A stretch of DNA of 33,311 nucleotides from Planctomycetota bacterium (GTDB lineage Bacteria > Planctomycetota > Phycisphaerae > WQYP01), in NCBI GenBank assembly GCA_021831565.1, contig JAKBMM010000034.1:1-33311 (forward strand), in the 5' to 3' direction. The position numbers and the translations under genes were made by a program. Below, piece after piece: positions 25,231 to 32,065 of this stretch. The notes beneath the pieces are model-generated. The model made no database searches and had not been told where the DNA came from. It saw only the letters and a program-made list of their open reading frames with translations. Position 1 is the stretch's first letter, and the number at the start of each line of letters is the position of its first letter.

Positions 25231-25335
25231 GAATGATGAGACAGCAGAGAGTCTGTATCTGCGGTGTCATATAAAAATATCTATAGGTACTTTCATTTCA
25301 ATAACCTCTGCGGTCTCCGCGTCTCGGCGGTGAAA
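25178..25335. repeat. Inverted repeat of the CCGCAGAGGCGCAGAG type
   Basis: The left arm (25181-25215) has CACCGCAGGCGCAGAG and CGCAGAGG; the right arm (25304-25335) is an imperfect reverse complement with CCTCTGCGG and CGGCGGTGAAA. A loop of about 88 bases separates them. The left arm overlaps the 3' end of the glycoside hydrolase gene. The same arm type occurs at 27555, 27975, 28052, about 31171 and 32587. Confidence 0.8.
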
Positions 25336-25343
25336 TGTTCGGG

Positions 25344-26543
25344 CTAAGGGGAGCGTTGCCTGTTGGAGCGAATCTTCATCAGGGAAAGCCTTCGCCGGGA
25401 AACGACCTCAAATTTACCTCCCGTTTCCGCAGCGATCCGCCGCAGCCTTGCCTGAAACACCGGATTTCGATCCAGAAAAGCGAAGGTGTAAACCCGGGCC
25501 GACGCGGTGGCGTTAAGCGCGGCGATTGCGGGGATCAGCCGCGGATCGAAATGTCCGTCCGTAAGAAAATAAATCACCTGCGGGCGCATGGCGTAGGCGG
25601 CCTGAAATGGCCTTAGAAAGGGCAGGAGCCTGTGGTCGTTATGTCCCTCCGCCAGGATGCGCTGGAAACTCTTTTCCACCCAACGGCGTAAATTTACCGT
25701 CGCCGGCAACAGATGCGACGGTCCAAGTATCTGATAATGGCGGGAAAATACGATCACGGCGAATTTCTCAAAAGGAAGCAGTCGGTCCAGCGCACGCCGA
25801 ACCTCGTCCTTGACCAGGTGAAGCTTGCCGATCATGGAACCGGAATGATCGACAAGGAAAACGACACTTGTGGCCCGACTATGAGTCCCGAAGAAGCAAA
25901 CCGGCGGACTGGAACCTCGCCACCGCGCGGGCACGCCGAGCGCGCCGTTCCGATCGCCGTTCCAGCCATTCACCCGCGAAACAGCGGACATTTTTTCGCC
26001 ATAGCCCAAGCTCAGCAGAATGGCTTGCCGGGCTGCCGTCTGCCCGTTGCGCCGGCGTGTTGGCGACTGGAGCGACATGGCTCGCGACCGGAGGTCAAAA
26101 CCCGGTATGTCGCGCCTTGCCACCCGTCCCCACGCTCCGGGACGGTCCCGTGGCGTGTCTTTGGCAAGCGGCCATTCGCCCGCAAACGACACGGGCATGA
26201 ATAGGGGCCGCGGCGGCCGCCGCCGGTGTATATTTATAAAATGATAAGCAAATATAAATCCAGTAATAATCAGAACGTGCAGCAGAACGGAACCGCCCCA
26301 GCCGGCGAGCCGCACCGGCGCTTTCCCCGCCCGGCGATGGTCGCCGGCCCGCGGCGCCGCCCCGGCGCCCGCGGACGCCCGCCCCGGCGGCCGCCGCGAT
26401 GCCATCGCCTGGAAATCCTGCAAAAATCCGTGTTTGGTTTTGTCTCTTGTGGGCAAGGGAGTGTTCCCGTCGGCGCTGTATTCCATGTTGCGATCGCCAG
26501 GGCCGCGTGCGGCGGTACCGAAAAGATCATGCCCTTCGCGCAT
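25344..26543 (-). CDS. Membrane-anchored von Willebrand factor A domain protein
   Basis: The protein has one membrane segment (GSVLLHVLIITGFIFAYHF, about residues 84-102 from this start), a basic linker and a C-terminal VWA domain with the metal-ion-dependent adhesion site DHSGSM (about residues 232-237) after VVFLV, and YFLTDGHFD later. VWA proteins mediate protein binding and are common in planctomycetes. Long open frames reach 26582, but that would overlap the upstream ACT gene; AGGATCC stands before the ATG at 26543, and ATGs at 26486 and 26405 are possible alternatives. The stop lies 8 bases from the inverted repeat at 25335. Confidence 0.7.
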   Translation of the reverse strand: MREGHDLFGTAARGPGDRNMEYSADGNTPLPTRDKTKHGFLQDFQAMASRRPPGRASAGAGAAPRAGDHRRAGKAPVRLAGWGGSVLLHVLIITGFIFAYHFINIHRRRPPRPLFMPVSFAGEWPLAKDTPRDRPGAWGRVARRDIPGFDLRSRAMSLQSPTRRRNGQTAARQAILLSLGYGEKMSAVSRVNGWNGDRNGALGVPARWRGSSPPVCFFGTHSRATSVVFLVDHSGSMIGKLHLVKDEVRRALDRLLPFEKFAVIVFSRHYQILGPSHLLPATVNLRRWVEKSFQRILAEGHNDHRLLPFLRPFQAAYAMRPQVIYFLTDGHFDPRLIPAIAALNATASARVYTFAFLDRNPVFQARLRRIAAETGGKFEVVSRRRLSLMKIRSNRQRSP

Positions 26544-26562
26544 GATTTCGACTGGCCGGATC

Positions 26563-27042
26563 CTAACGCAGATCGCTTTCACCCAACAGGGTAAAATTTT
26601 CTTCCGAAAGAACCATGCTGGCCAGGTCGGGATTGTCGACGTGAATCACCACGGCCGCCGCGTGCAGCGGGTTGGTGATCAGGCCGTAAAGATAACGGAT
26701 ATCGATTTCCGCGCTCAACAGGGCCTTGCCGATTCGGGCCAGTCCTTCGCCGGAGGAATTGTCAGGCATTTCCACCGCCACCAGCTCACAGACGGAAAAG
26801 CGATAATCGTACTGGCGCAGTATCCGGGTCGCCAGATCGGTGTCGTTAAATACGAAGCGGACAATTGCGCAATCGAATCCCTGGATAACCGTCAAGGCCA
26901 GCGTTTTCACATCGGTATTGTCGAAAATACCCAGCAGCCCGGCTAAGACGCCGACACGGTTTTCAACAAACACGGAAACCTGTCGGATGCAGGGGGTATC
27001 GCGGCCTCGCTTGGTCAGCGGTCGTTCACGAGTTCCGGCCAT
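26563..27042 (-). CDS. Tandem ACT domain protein
   Basis: The 159-residue protein is made of two ACT-type domains: QVSVFVENRVGVLAGLLGIFDNTDVKTLALTV in several strands and a helix, then a second unit starting around VAVEMPDNSSGEGLARIGKALLSAEIDIRYLYGL. The pattern is that of a stand-alone amino-acid-binding regulator. No catalytic domain is attached. It is the first of a minus-strand pair with the VWA gene, whose start lies 20 bases away. The ligand is unknown. Confidence 0.8.
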   Translation of the reverse strand: MAGTRERPLTKRGRDTPCIRQVSVFVENRVGVLAGLLGIFDNTDVKTLALTVIQGFDCAIVRFVFNDTDLATRILRQYDYRFSVCELVAVEMPDNSSGEGLARIGKALLSAEIDIRYLYGLITNPLHAAAVVIHVDNPDLASMVLSEENFTLLGESDLR

Positions 27043-27084
27043 GCGGATATATTAACACCGTTTGCGGGTATATGTATACCACCT

Positions 27085-27543
27085 TCACGCAACCCCCCCT
27101 GGAAAATTTCTACGCCCGGCGGCGGCGCGTTCGAAGGCGTCCGCCACCGTGTGGTAGACGTGGTGATTCGGGGTGTAGAGTTGCCAGAAACGTTTGGGGT
27201 TCACGCCCAGAGCATCGCAGATCGCGGCGGCCACGGCCGGACTGCGTGACATGCCCTGTTCGCAATGTACCACGATTGCGCCGACATCCGATTTGTGCCG
27301 GCGTACGAATTTACAAACCCGATCCGCCTGGGCGGGCGTCATTGGCTGAATTTCCGGCGGCGTTTGCGGAAGCTCGCACGGTTCTGTGTCATTGAAAGCC
27401 AGATACAGCGTGTCGCGCAGGCCGGCTTGCTTTTTGACTTTCGCCCGCCGCTTGCCCGGATCGCGAATGGAAATTACCACGTAATCGGACCGAATGAGTA
27501 TCCCGCGTTCAATTTCTTTCCGATCACAGACGCGAATTTCCAT
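27085..27543 (-). CDS. Protein tyrosine phosphatase-like protein
   Basis: The 152-residue protein has the cysteine phosphatase P-loop CEQGMSRS in the context VVHCEQGMSRSPAVAAAI, that is C-x5-R with Cys94 and Arg100. TYP/DSP-like small phosphatases of this type dephosphorylate proteins or small phospho-compounds. A general-acid Asp is plausible in FNDTEP. ATG 27543 is preferred; GTG at 27549 is also in frame. The 5' end lies about 10 bases from the left arm of the GxxExxY repeat element, and the GxxExxY gene on the same strand ends there, so insertion of that element may have replaced its native promoter. Confidence 0.75.
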   Translation of the reverse strand: MEIRVCDRKEIERGILIRSDYVVISIRDPGKRRAKVKKQAGLRDTLYLAFNDTEPCELPQTPPEIQPMTPAQADRVCKFVRRHKSDVGAIVVHCEQGMSRSPAVAAAICDALGVNPKRFWQLYTPNHHVYHTVADAFERAAAGRRNFPGGVA

Positions 27544-27554
27544 GCCCACCCCGG

Positions 27555-28086
27555 AATTTACCGCAGAGGCGCAAAGGGCGCAGAGGATTCCTTATAATTG
27601 AGGACGACGCGTTTGATGCCGGATTTAAGAACTGGAACATTGAAGTTGATGAGCAATCCGACAGTCCAGCCACCGAGTTTCAAATAGGTCAACAACTGAG
27701 ATTCATGGATAGGCGCAAACATATCGATGACCTTGAGTTCCAGGACTACGGCTTTTTCAACGACAAAATCCAGCCGATACCCGCAATCCAACGTGGCGCC
27801 TTTATGAGCGACAGGAAGCGGAAACTGACGCTGAAAGCTCAGGCCGCGCATCTTCATTTCCTGGGCCAGACATTCTTCATAGGCGGATTCCAGCAACCCC
27901 GGACCGATGGTTCTGTGAACCCCGATTGCCGCGCCAATGATTGTTGCTGTCAGTTCTTTCACTTGAATTCTCCGAAATTCACTGCAGAGGCGCAGGGGCG
28001 CAAAAATTTTCTGGTAGTTCAAAGCTATAACGCTTTATACAAAATTTAATTCTCCCCTGCGTTCTCTGCGCCTCCGCGGTGAATTT
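27555..28086. mobile_element. GxxExxY gene framed by inverted repeat arms
   Basis: Arms of the CCGCAGAGGCGCAGAG type bound this stretch: left arm 27555-27588, right arm 28052-28086 in inverse orientation. A third copy (27975-28005) stands just upstream of the gene start and pairs with the right arm as a smaller inverted repeat. The gene starts just inside the third copy and its last codons are encoded by the left arm. GxxExxY genes are repeatedly seen beside this kind of repeat in environmental genomes, which suggests a small mobile unit, although no transposase is present. Confidence 0.55.
27558..27962 (-). CDS. GxxExxY family protein (PD-(D/E)XK nuclease-like)
   Basis: The 134-residue protein contains the naming motif GLLESAY near residue 20, then YEECLAQEMKMRG, the strand RLDFVVEKAVVLELKVID with the predicted nuclease Asp and Glu-x-Lys, and LLINFNVPVLKSGIKR near the C-terminus. 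The family is thought to be PD-(D/E)XK nuclease-like; its role is unknown. GTG at 27962 is chosen because GGAG lies 8 bases upstream and family proteins begin at this point; the frame continues upstream into the repeat to 28022. The last ten residues (SSAPFAPLR) are encoded by the left repeat arm. Confidence 0.85.
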   Translation of the reverse strand: MKELTATIIGAAIGVHRTIGPGLLESAYEECLAQEMKMRGLSFQRQFPLPVAHKGATLDCGYRLDFVVEKAVVLELKVIDMFAPIHESQLLTYLKLGGWTVGLLINFNVPVLKSGIKRVVLNYKESSAPFAPLR

Positions 28087-28091
28087 CGCGG

Positions 28092-28217
28092 TCATTTGGC
28101 CAATTTGGCCAGCGTTTCTGGATACTGTTTGTTGGCTGCGACCAGCGCAACGCGAAGGTTCTGTGCCTTCCGCGGCCGGGGGGTGATGCGTTTCTTGATT
28201 TTCGTGGGCGCTGCCAT
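28092..28217 (-). CDS. Possible small basic protein (41 aa)
   Basis: This short frame encodes a 41-residue, Lys/Arg-rich protein beginning MAAPTKIKKR and ending YPETLAKLAK. AGGATG stands about 6-8 bases before the ATG at 28217; an in-frame ATG at 28226 is also possible. It follows the metallophosphoesterase on the same strand after about 32 bases, and its stop sits just beside the right repeat arm at 28086. No family is recognised. It could be a real small gene or a remnant cut by the repeat. Confidence 0.35.
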   Translation of the reverse strand: MAAPTKIKKRITPRPRKAQNLRVALVAANKQYPETLAKLAK

Positions 28218-28249
28218 GTGGCTCATCCTGATTTCAGCTTTGTTTAATG

Positions 28250-28966
28250 CTAACGCGTTGACTCGGCTGAATCAACCGAATTCTTGTCATCGTTGAACGC
28301 TGTGCCGGCCTCGAATACCACCTCGCTATTGGCTCTGATCGTCAATACGCCGCCGAGGGGACCGGGGCTGACCAGCAATGTCCCAGCCGCTCGCCGCCAC
28401 CGTAGGCCGAACCAATCGTGCTTGTGGCCGAACACAACCGCGATCGGCCCCAACGTTTCCATCAAATCGGCCACGCACCCATAGGCGCAACCAGCCGAGG
28501 CTTCATCGCACGGCAATTCCGGCAACCGGGGCGGATAATGCGTGAGCAAAATGATGCGTTCGCCCGGCATGACCTGCCGGCTTGCCATGCGAATCAGATC
28601 GCGGCATTGCGGTTCGAGGTCGCGCTCGCCGGGCGTGTCACAATACCATTCGGGGGCAAATCCCACGCCTGCCACCCACAGGCCGGCTGCAATGCGATAC
28701 AGGCGGCCGGAGATATCTTCGGCGAGGTCGAGAAAACCGTCCGGATCACGGTAATCATGATTACCGCGAACCGCCAGCACGGGGACACTCTGCGCTGCAG
28801 CCCATGCACGCGGGTTGGCATAATTGTCGCCGTGGGCGAGGGTTGGGGCGTGGTAGACATCTCCGCCGTGGAGAACGGCGTGGATTTTATGGCCCGGCCA
28901 GTGCGGCAATTGTTCGCCATGGGTGTCGGAGCAGATGCCCAATGTGATTGTGGGAAGAATCGTCAT
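28250..28966 (-). CDS. Calcineurin-like metallophosphoesterase
   Basis: The 238-residue protein has the complete set of binuclear metal motifs: CSDTHGE (Asp14, His16), HGGDVYH (Asp36), RGNHDYRD (Asn69, His70, Asp71), LLTHYPPR, and VFGHKHDWFG near residue 185. It should hydrolyse phosphomonoesters or diesters, substrate unknown. The family is diverse, and cyclic-nucleotide phosphodiesterase or nuclease activity is possible. A palindrome GGACA-N5-TGTCC lies 23 bases before the start. A second copy of the first 25 codons and the upstream region, about 89% identical by eye, exists at 32364-32476. Confidence 0.85.
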   Translation of the reverse strand: MTILPTITLGICSDTHGEQLPHWPGHKIHAVLHGGDVYHAPTLAHGDNYANPRAWAAAQSVPVLAVRGNHDYRDPDGFLDLAEDISGRLYRIAAGLWVAGVGFAPEWYCDTPGERDLEPQCRDLIRMASRQVMPGERIILLTHYPPRLPELPCDEASAGCAYGCVADLMETLGPIAVVFGHKHDWFGLRWRRAAGTLLVSPGPLGGVLTIRANSEVVFEAGTAFNDDKNSVDSAESTR

Positions 28967-28989
28967 GCCGCCATTTTAGCCGCCGCCGC

Positions 28990-29004
28990 GGACAGTTATT
29001 GTCC
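28990..29004. promoter_or_regulatory. Palindrome GGACA-N5-TGTCC upstream of the metallophosphoesterase
   Basis: GGACAGTTATTGTCC is a near-perfect palindrome with a 5-base centre. It lies 23 bases before the metallophosphoesterase start. Similar copies stand at 32462-32476 and 32828-32842, each upstream of a minus-strand gene. It could be an operator or a repeat motif. Confidence 0.4.
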
Positions 29005-29034
29005 TCAGGGCGGAAACATGTCGTTGGCGGGATA

Positions 29035-29383
29035 TCAGCCGATGCCTTCGATCCGGTCGATGTAAACGTTCACCAGTTTGTGCGTTTCGAGCAGCAATTG
29101 GATCCGGGGCCAGACGCGGGCAAGCAACGTATGAAACTCACTGGCGCGAAGATTACCGAACCGCAGGTGCACCACGCGCGGCGGCGGCGCCTGCGTGATT
29201 ATCCGGTCTGAAAAATCCGCGTCTTTGTTGACAATGACCAGATCATGTCTTCGTGCATACAGCCAAATCTGTGAATCAGATGGGTTATTTGCGATCTCTA
29301 CGGCTGGAATCTGGAATAATGGGCAACCGGGTGGAGAATTTCAGGCGTGCGGGCAGGTTCTCATCGAAGAGGAAGCCCTTCAT
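29035..29383 (-). pseudogene. DUF5615 PIN-like toxin, frameshifted
   Basis: Starting at ATG 29383, which overlaps the DUF433 stop by 4 bases (ATGA), the frame reads MKGFLFDENLPARLKF, typical for DUF5615, a PIN-like toxin with an acidic N-terminal DEN. Near 29295-29312 the frame must change by one base to continue into NPSDSQIWLYARRHDLVIV, NKDADFSDRII and the family-like end LRFGNLRASEFHTLLARV up to a stop at 29035. Without the shift, translation stops after about 32 residues. So the toxin is broken, or the read has an error. The nuclease core residues after the shift look intact. Confidence 0.75.
29200..29290. repeat. Direct repeat, copy 1a (toxin core)
   Basis: This stretch of the DUF5615 toxin gene matches 30291-30377 with very few differences. 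Together with copy 1b (29576-29655) it makes up the content of the shortened second copy at 30291-30460. Confidence 0.85.
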
Positions 29384-29604
29384 GCGGTCGCCACCAGGGA
29401 GAAACGATGGCCCATCACGCGTGTGGCGTAATCAAGGCACGCCTGCACGTCGCGGCGGGTAAGCCCCGGATATTCCCGCAGGACGTCCTCAACGGAATCG
29501 CCGGCGGCAAGAAATTCCAGGATGGTCTGCACCGTGATCCGCGTACCCCTGATAACGGGCTTGCCGTTGCATATATCCGAATGGATGGTGATTCGGCTGC
29601 GCAT
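29380..29604 (-). CDS. DUF433 antitoxin
   Basis: The 74-residue protein matches DUF433: IHSDICNGKPVIRGTRITVQTILEFLAAGDSVEDVLREYPGLTRRDVQACLDYA, read in parts, has the conserved GKPVIRGTRI and the helix-turn-helix-like end. DUF433 proteins are antitoxins of PIN-like toxins (VapBC-type). The stop overlaps the start of the toxin by 4 bases, the usual arrangement. The antitoxin frame is intact while the toxin is frameshifted. Confidence 0.85.
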   Translation of the reverse strand: MRSRITIHSDICNGKPVIRGTRITVQTILEFLAAGDSVEDVLREYPGLTRRDVQACLDYATRVMGHRFSLVATA

Positions 29605-29655
29605 GCTTCTTATATTAGCTATTGATTGTCAGGGATGTCAAACTCACGAGTGGTC
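29576..29655. repeat. Direct repeat, copy 1b (antitoxin start and upstream)
   Basis: It contains the first codons of the DUF433 gene and its upstream region, and is nearly identical to 30379-30458. It also encodes the last residues of the HEPN gene (TTREFDIPDNQ), so that protein runs into a repeat boundary. Confidence 0.85.
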
Positions 29656-29891
29656 TTTGTGAAAAGACCAGAATCAGTCAAGGCGTCCAGCAACGCCGCC
29701 AGGTCATGGGTTCTCTGGAAGTCCACGTGCCGATGGCACAGGAGCGCCTTCAAGAGCTTTTCCACCGTTTGCTGAGCGTGAAATCCGATTGTGTCATCCG
29801 GCGCTTTGGTGTCCGCCATAAGGATCGTCATGGCGGTTTCATCTTCCGCCGCTTTACCGAGGAGTCGATTCTTATCTTCATCCCACTTCAT
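29619..29891 (-). CDS. HEPN domain protein, C-terminally truncated
   Basis: The 90-residue protein has the HEPN core: ILMADTKAPDDTIGFHAQQTVEKLLKALL followed by FQRTHDLAALLDAL, read in parts. HEPN proteins paired with minimal nucleotidyltransferases form toxin-antitoxin modules (HepT/MntA-type), where HEPN is the RNase-like toxin. A full-length relative is encoded at 31285-31665 (126 aa). Here the last 35 or so residues, including the usual RYP segment, are missing, and the final ten (TREFDIPDNQ) come from the repeated sequence. It overlaps the nucleotidyltransferase gene by 14 bases. Confidence 0.75.
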   Translation of the reverse strand: MKWDEDKNRLLGKAAEDETAMTILMADTKAPDDTIGFHAQQTVEKLLKALLCHRHVDFQRTHDLAALLDALTDSGLFTKTTREFDIPDNQ

Positions 29892-30201
29892 GCATCACCC
29901 GGCCCTCGCGGGCGGCTTCGTAGAGAATGTTGTTCGGCGTGGTCCGCCACTCCTCGAAGACCCGCTTGCTGGTTACGACCACATCCGCCGACACCCGTAG
30001 CGGCCGCAGCGAGTCGCGCAGTCGGACCATCTCCGCGAACTGATTGGTGACCTCCGGCTCAATGACCAGGAAATCCAAGTCGCTTTGTGGGCCGGCGTCA
30101 CCGCGGGCGTGCGATCCGAAGAGCAGCACCATCGATCCCTCCGGCGCCGCTTCACGCAACAGCCGCCCCGCCTTGGTAATTATGTCGCTGTCAATCATCA
30201 T
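29878..30201 (-). CDS. Minimal nucleotidyltransferase (MNT), antitoxin of HEPN
   Basis: The 107-residue protein has the nucleotidyltransferase signature GSHARGDAGPQSDLDFLVI, that is GS-x10-D-x-D, after VLLF. MNT proteins paired with HEPN toxins act as antitoxins, and some modify the toxin with AMP residues. Two ATGs stand in tandem at 30201 and 30198; GGATAAAC precedes them. The gene is upstream of the HEPN gene with overlap, as in known pairs. Confidence 0.85.
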   Translation of the reverse strand: MMIDSDIITKAGRLLREAAPEGSMVLLFGSHARGDAGPQSDLDFLVIEPEVTNQFAEMVRLRDSLRPLRVSADVVVTSKRVFEEWRTTPNNILYEAAREGRVMHEVG

Positions 30202-30283
30202 GTTTATCCATGGCCTGGAACGTCTCCATTCTATCACCATTCGCGGTGCGTATCTTCCTCCATACACGGCCCATCCGCTGCGA

Positions 30284-30406
30284 TCATTTTATCCGGTCTG
30301 AAAAATCCGCGTCTTTGCTGACAATGACCAGATCATGTCTTCGTGCATACAGCCAAATCTGTGAATCAGTGGGGTTATCCGAATGGATGGTGATTCGGCT
30401 GCGCAT
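30284..30406 (-). pseudogene. Internally deleted DUF433-DUF5615 remnant (fused 40-aa frame)
   Basis: This second copy keeps the first ten codons of the antitoxin (MRSRITIHSD) joined directly to the toxin core (NPTDSQIWLYARRHDLVIV, then KDADFSDRI) and stops soon after. Compared with 29200-29655 about 285 bases are missing between the two parts. The fused frame is open but lacks the helices of the antitoxin and the end of the toxin, so it is most likely a dead remnant. It stands between the first MNT gene and the PemK antitoxin gene, in a gap of about 320 bases. Confidence 0.75.
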
Positions 30407-30460
30407 GCTTCTTGTATTAGCTATTGATTGTCAGGGATGTCAAACTCACCAGTGGTCTTC
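30291..30460. repeat. Direct repeat, copy 2 (collapsed)
   Basis: Positions 30291-30377 match copy 1a and 30379-30458 match copy 1b. The two halves of copy 1 lie about 285 bases apart, but here they are adjacent. The repeat pair brackets the first HEPN/MNT module. Confidence 0.85.
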
Positions 30461-30522
30461 ACGCATCGCCCCAAGCAGGTCTCCCGTTGAAGTTGGATGG
30501 ATAATCCGGTAAATTGGGGGTG

Positions 30523-30732
30523 ATGAAAGCGGTCGCATTAACAGCCCATTTTGATGGCGAGAGGGTCCAACTTGACGAACCCTTCGAGCTTGCTCCCCAT
30601 GCGCGGCTGGTGGTCGTGGTGCTTCCCCCAGATGATGAACGCGATGCGTGGTGGCGATTCTCTTCCGGTCAACTGGCGAAAGCGTACGGCGACAACGAGC
30701 CGGAATATACCACGGCTGATTTGCGACCATGA
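30523..30732 (+). CDS. Antitoxin of a PemK/MazF-type module
   Basis: The 69-residue protein begins MKAVALTAHFDGERVQLDEP and ends with AYGDNEPEYTTADLRP, a pattern known for small antitoxins encoded next to PemK/MazF toxins. ATG 30523 is chosen, with GGGGGTG directly before; GTG at 30520 and TTG at 30514 are in frame. Its stop overlaps the toxin ATG (ATGA). It is the only plus-strand toxin-antitoxin module in this island. Confidence 0.75.
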   Translation: MKAVALTAHFDGERVQLDEPFELAPHARLVVVVLPPDDERDAWWRFSSGQLAKAYGDNEPEYTTADLRP

Positions 30733-31087
30733 ACGAAGGCGACATTGTCCTTGCTGCCCTGCCCAGGCCGATGGCCAGGTGAAAAATCGTCCCATTGTTC
30801 TGCTCCGCCGACTGCCTCCATTTGGCGATTTTCTTGTCTGTGGCGTCAGCACCCAAATCCACCAGCGCGTCGCCGGCTTCGACGAAACCATCGTTCCAAC
30901 TGACGGGGAATTCCCGGCCAGCGGTCTCAAAGCAGCGTCCCTCATTCGGCTGGGTTTTCTCGCCGTACTGCCAGAATCGGCGATTCTGGGCAAAATCAGT
31001 TCGCTATCAACCGAATGTCACCAACGCCTGCTGGGCAACCTCTGTCGCCACCTCGGTCCCCAAGACCGACTCGGCAAGGCCATGTAG
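30729..31087 (+). pseudogene. PemK/MazF-type toxin, frameshifted
   Basis: From ATG 30729 the frame reads MNEGDIVLAALP and then, through loss of one base near 30762 (within GCCCTGCCCAGG), ends at a stop after 17 codons. In the shifted frame the toxin continues: QADGQVKNRPIVLLRRLPPFG, read in parts, then FLVCGVSTQIHQRV, and LIRLGFLAVLPESAI. It ends at 31087 with CHQRLLGNLCRHL, the usual end of MazF-type RNases. One added base would restore a toxin of about 119 residues. No slippery heptamer is seen, so programmed frameshifting is unlikely. Confidence 0.8.
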
Positions 31088-31105
31088 CGGATCGTGTTAA
31101 ATCAT

Positions 31106-31190
31106 GTCTATCTTCGCGGCTTCGCGTGCGATGGTTCGTCGTGTCGTGGTGTCGTCGTGGTGAACATCGTTCCTCCGCGGCTCTGCGCCT
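31106..31190. repeat. Degenerate intergenic repeat with GTCGTG units
   Basis: Between the PemK remnant and the second HEPN gene lies a tract with TTCGCGGCTTCGCGTGCGA, several GTCGTG units and then CCTCCGCGGCTCTGCGCC, the last part being like the arms at 28052-28086. It looks like remains of the same class of short intergenic elements. Confidence 0.45.
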
Positions 31191-31284
31191 TGCCGGCGAC
31201 CCCGATGGCGTTCGGGAGAGAATGCCTTCATGGAGCCACAAATTGTTGCCACACCCCACCGCTGGCGCTGGAACCCGTTGTCGG

Positions 31285-31665
31285 TCACCCCAGGCCCATA
31301 CTGTCGCGCATGGTGCGTCGCATGCCGGTGCATATCTGCATGACCTCGCGGGCATCGTCGGCCGATGCGGAAACGCCGGGATATCGCGTTTCGGTGGAGA
31401 ATGGCCGCAGGAACTTTAATTGCGGCCGCAACGGCGCCCACCCTGGCTCAACCGGTAGAACCGTATCAAGCAGCACTTCCAGATCATGGGTTCGGGCGAA
31501 GGGAATGCCGGCCTCCTGCAGCCGGCACTTCAGGTATTTTTCGACACATTGCTGGCAATGAAAGCAGATGGCGTTGAAGGCGGCAGTGGGGCTGGCAGCA
31601 ACCCATTGGGCCACGGCGTAGTCCTCTTCAGCCTTCTGCAGCCATTCCGCGGCGATCGGCGTCAT
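31285..31665 (-). CDS. HEPN domain protein, full length
   Basis: The 126-residue protein has the HEPN pattern: WLQKAEEDYAVAQWV, then ICFHCQQCVEKYLKCRL, FARTHDLEVLLDTV and the C-terminal FSTETRYPGVSAS. It is the probable toxin of the second HEPN/MNT pair. It overlaps the MNT gene upstream by 38 bases, indicating translational coupling. It resembles the truncated HEPN at 29619-29891 in the QQ-VEK-LK and RTHDL segments. Confidence 0.85.
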   Translation of the reverse strand: MTPIAAEWLQKAEEDYAVAQWVAASPTAAFNAICFHCQQCVEKYLKCRLQEAGIPFARTHDLEVLLDTVLPVEPGWAPLRPQLKFLRPFSTETRYPGVSASADDAREVMQICTGMRRTMRDSMGLG

Positions 31666-31966
31666 AGAGCACCTGACCCGTTTTCAGAATTTCCTGGATA
31701 AAAAAATCGTTCAGAGCGCATCGCCTGGCCACATCCTGCGGCGTGCGCACCAGCAGATCCAGTGGAAATCGGTGCTCTAAGCCAAGCGCCATCTCGATCT
31801 CCTTGCGGATGGGAGAGCCTTCAAACTCGGTGATCACCAGTAAATCGACGTCCGAATCAACCCCGGCAGCATCTTTGGCGTGAGAACCAAAAAGAATGAT
31901 CTTGCGCGGCCGGAACTGCCGCACGATTTGATCGCGTAACGCCTCTATGTCCCGGCGCTTTACCAT
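31628..31966 (-). CDS. Minimal nucleotidyltransferase (MNT), second module
   Basis: The 112-residue protein has the signature GSHAKDAAGVDSDVDLLVI (GS-x10-D-x-D) after RKIILF, with the further conserved LDLLVRTPQDV. It is the likely antitoxin of the adjacent HEPN protein. The ATG at 31966 is preferred because AGGAAGAG stands just upstream; the frame is open to 32008. It is only loosely similar to the first MNT (29878-30201), so the two modules do not look like a recent duplication. Confidence 0.85.
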   Translation of the reverse strand: MVKRRDIEALRDQIVRQFRPRKIILFGSHAKDAAGVDSDVDLLVITEFEGSPIRKEIEMALGLEHRFPLDLLVRTPQDVARRCALNDFFIQEILKTGQVLYDADRRGMAAEG

Positions 31967-32065
31967 CGGCTCTTCCTGCGGCGAATGAATGCCACCCTGC
32001 GCTTTCACACGGCCTGAACGTCACCACGAATTCTATGATCTATTCTACGGCACCGTTACCGTTAT

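Noticed and set aside
27555-28086. The repeated GCAGAG arms as a CRISPR array
   Set aside because: Only a few copies in mixed orientations with irregular spacing and a gene between them; no cas genes.
30729-31087. Programmed frameshift in the PemK toxin
   Set aside because: No slippery heptamer or downstream stem is apparent at the shift; a one-base loss is simpler.
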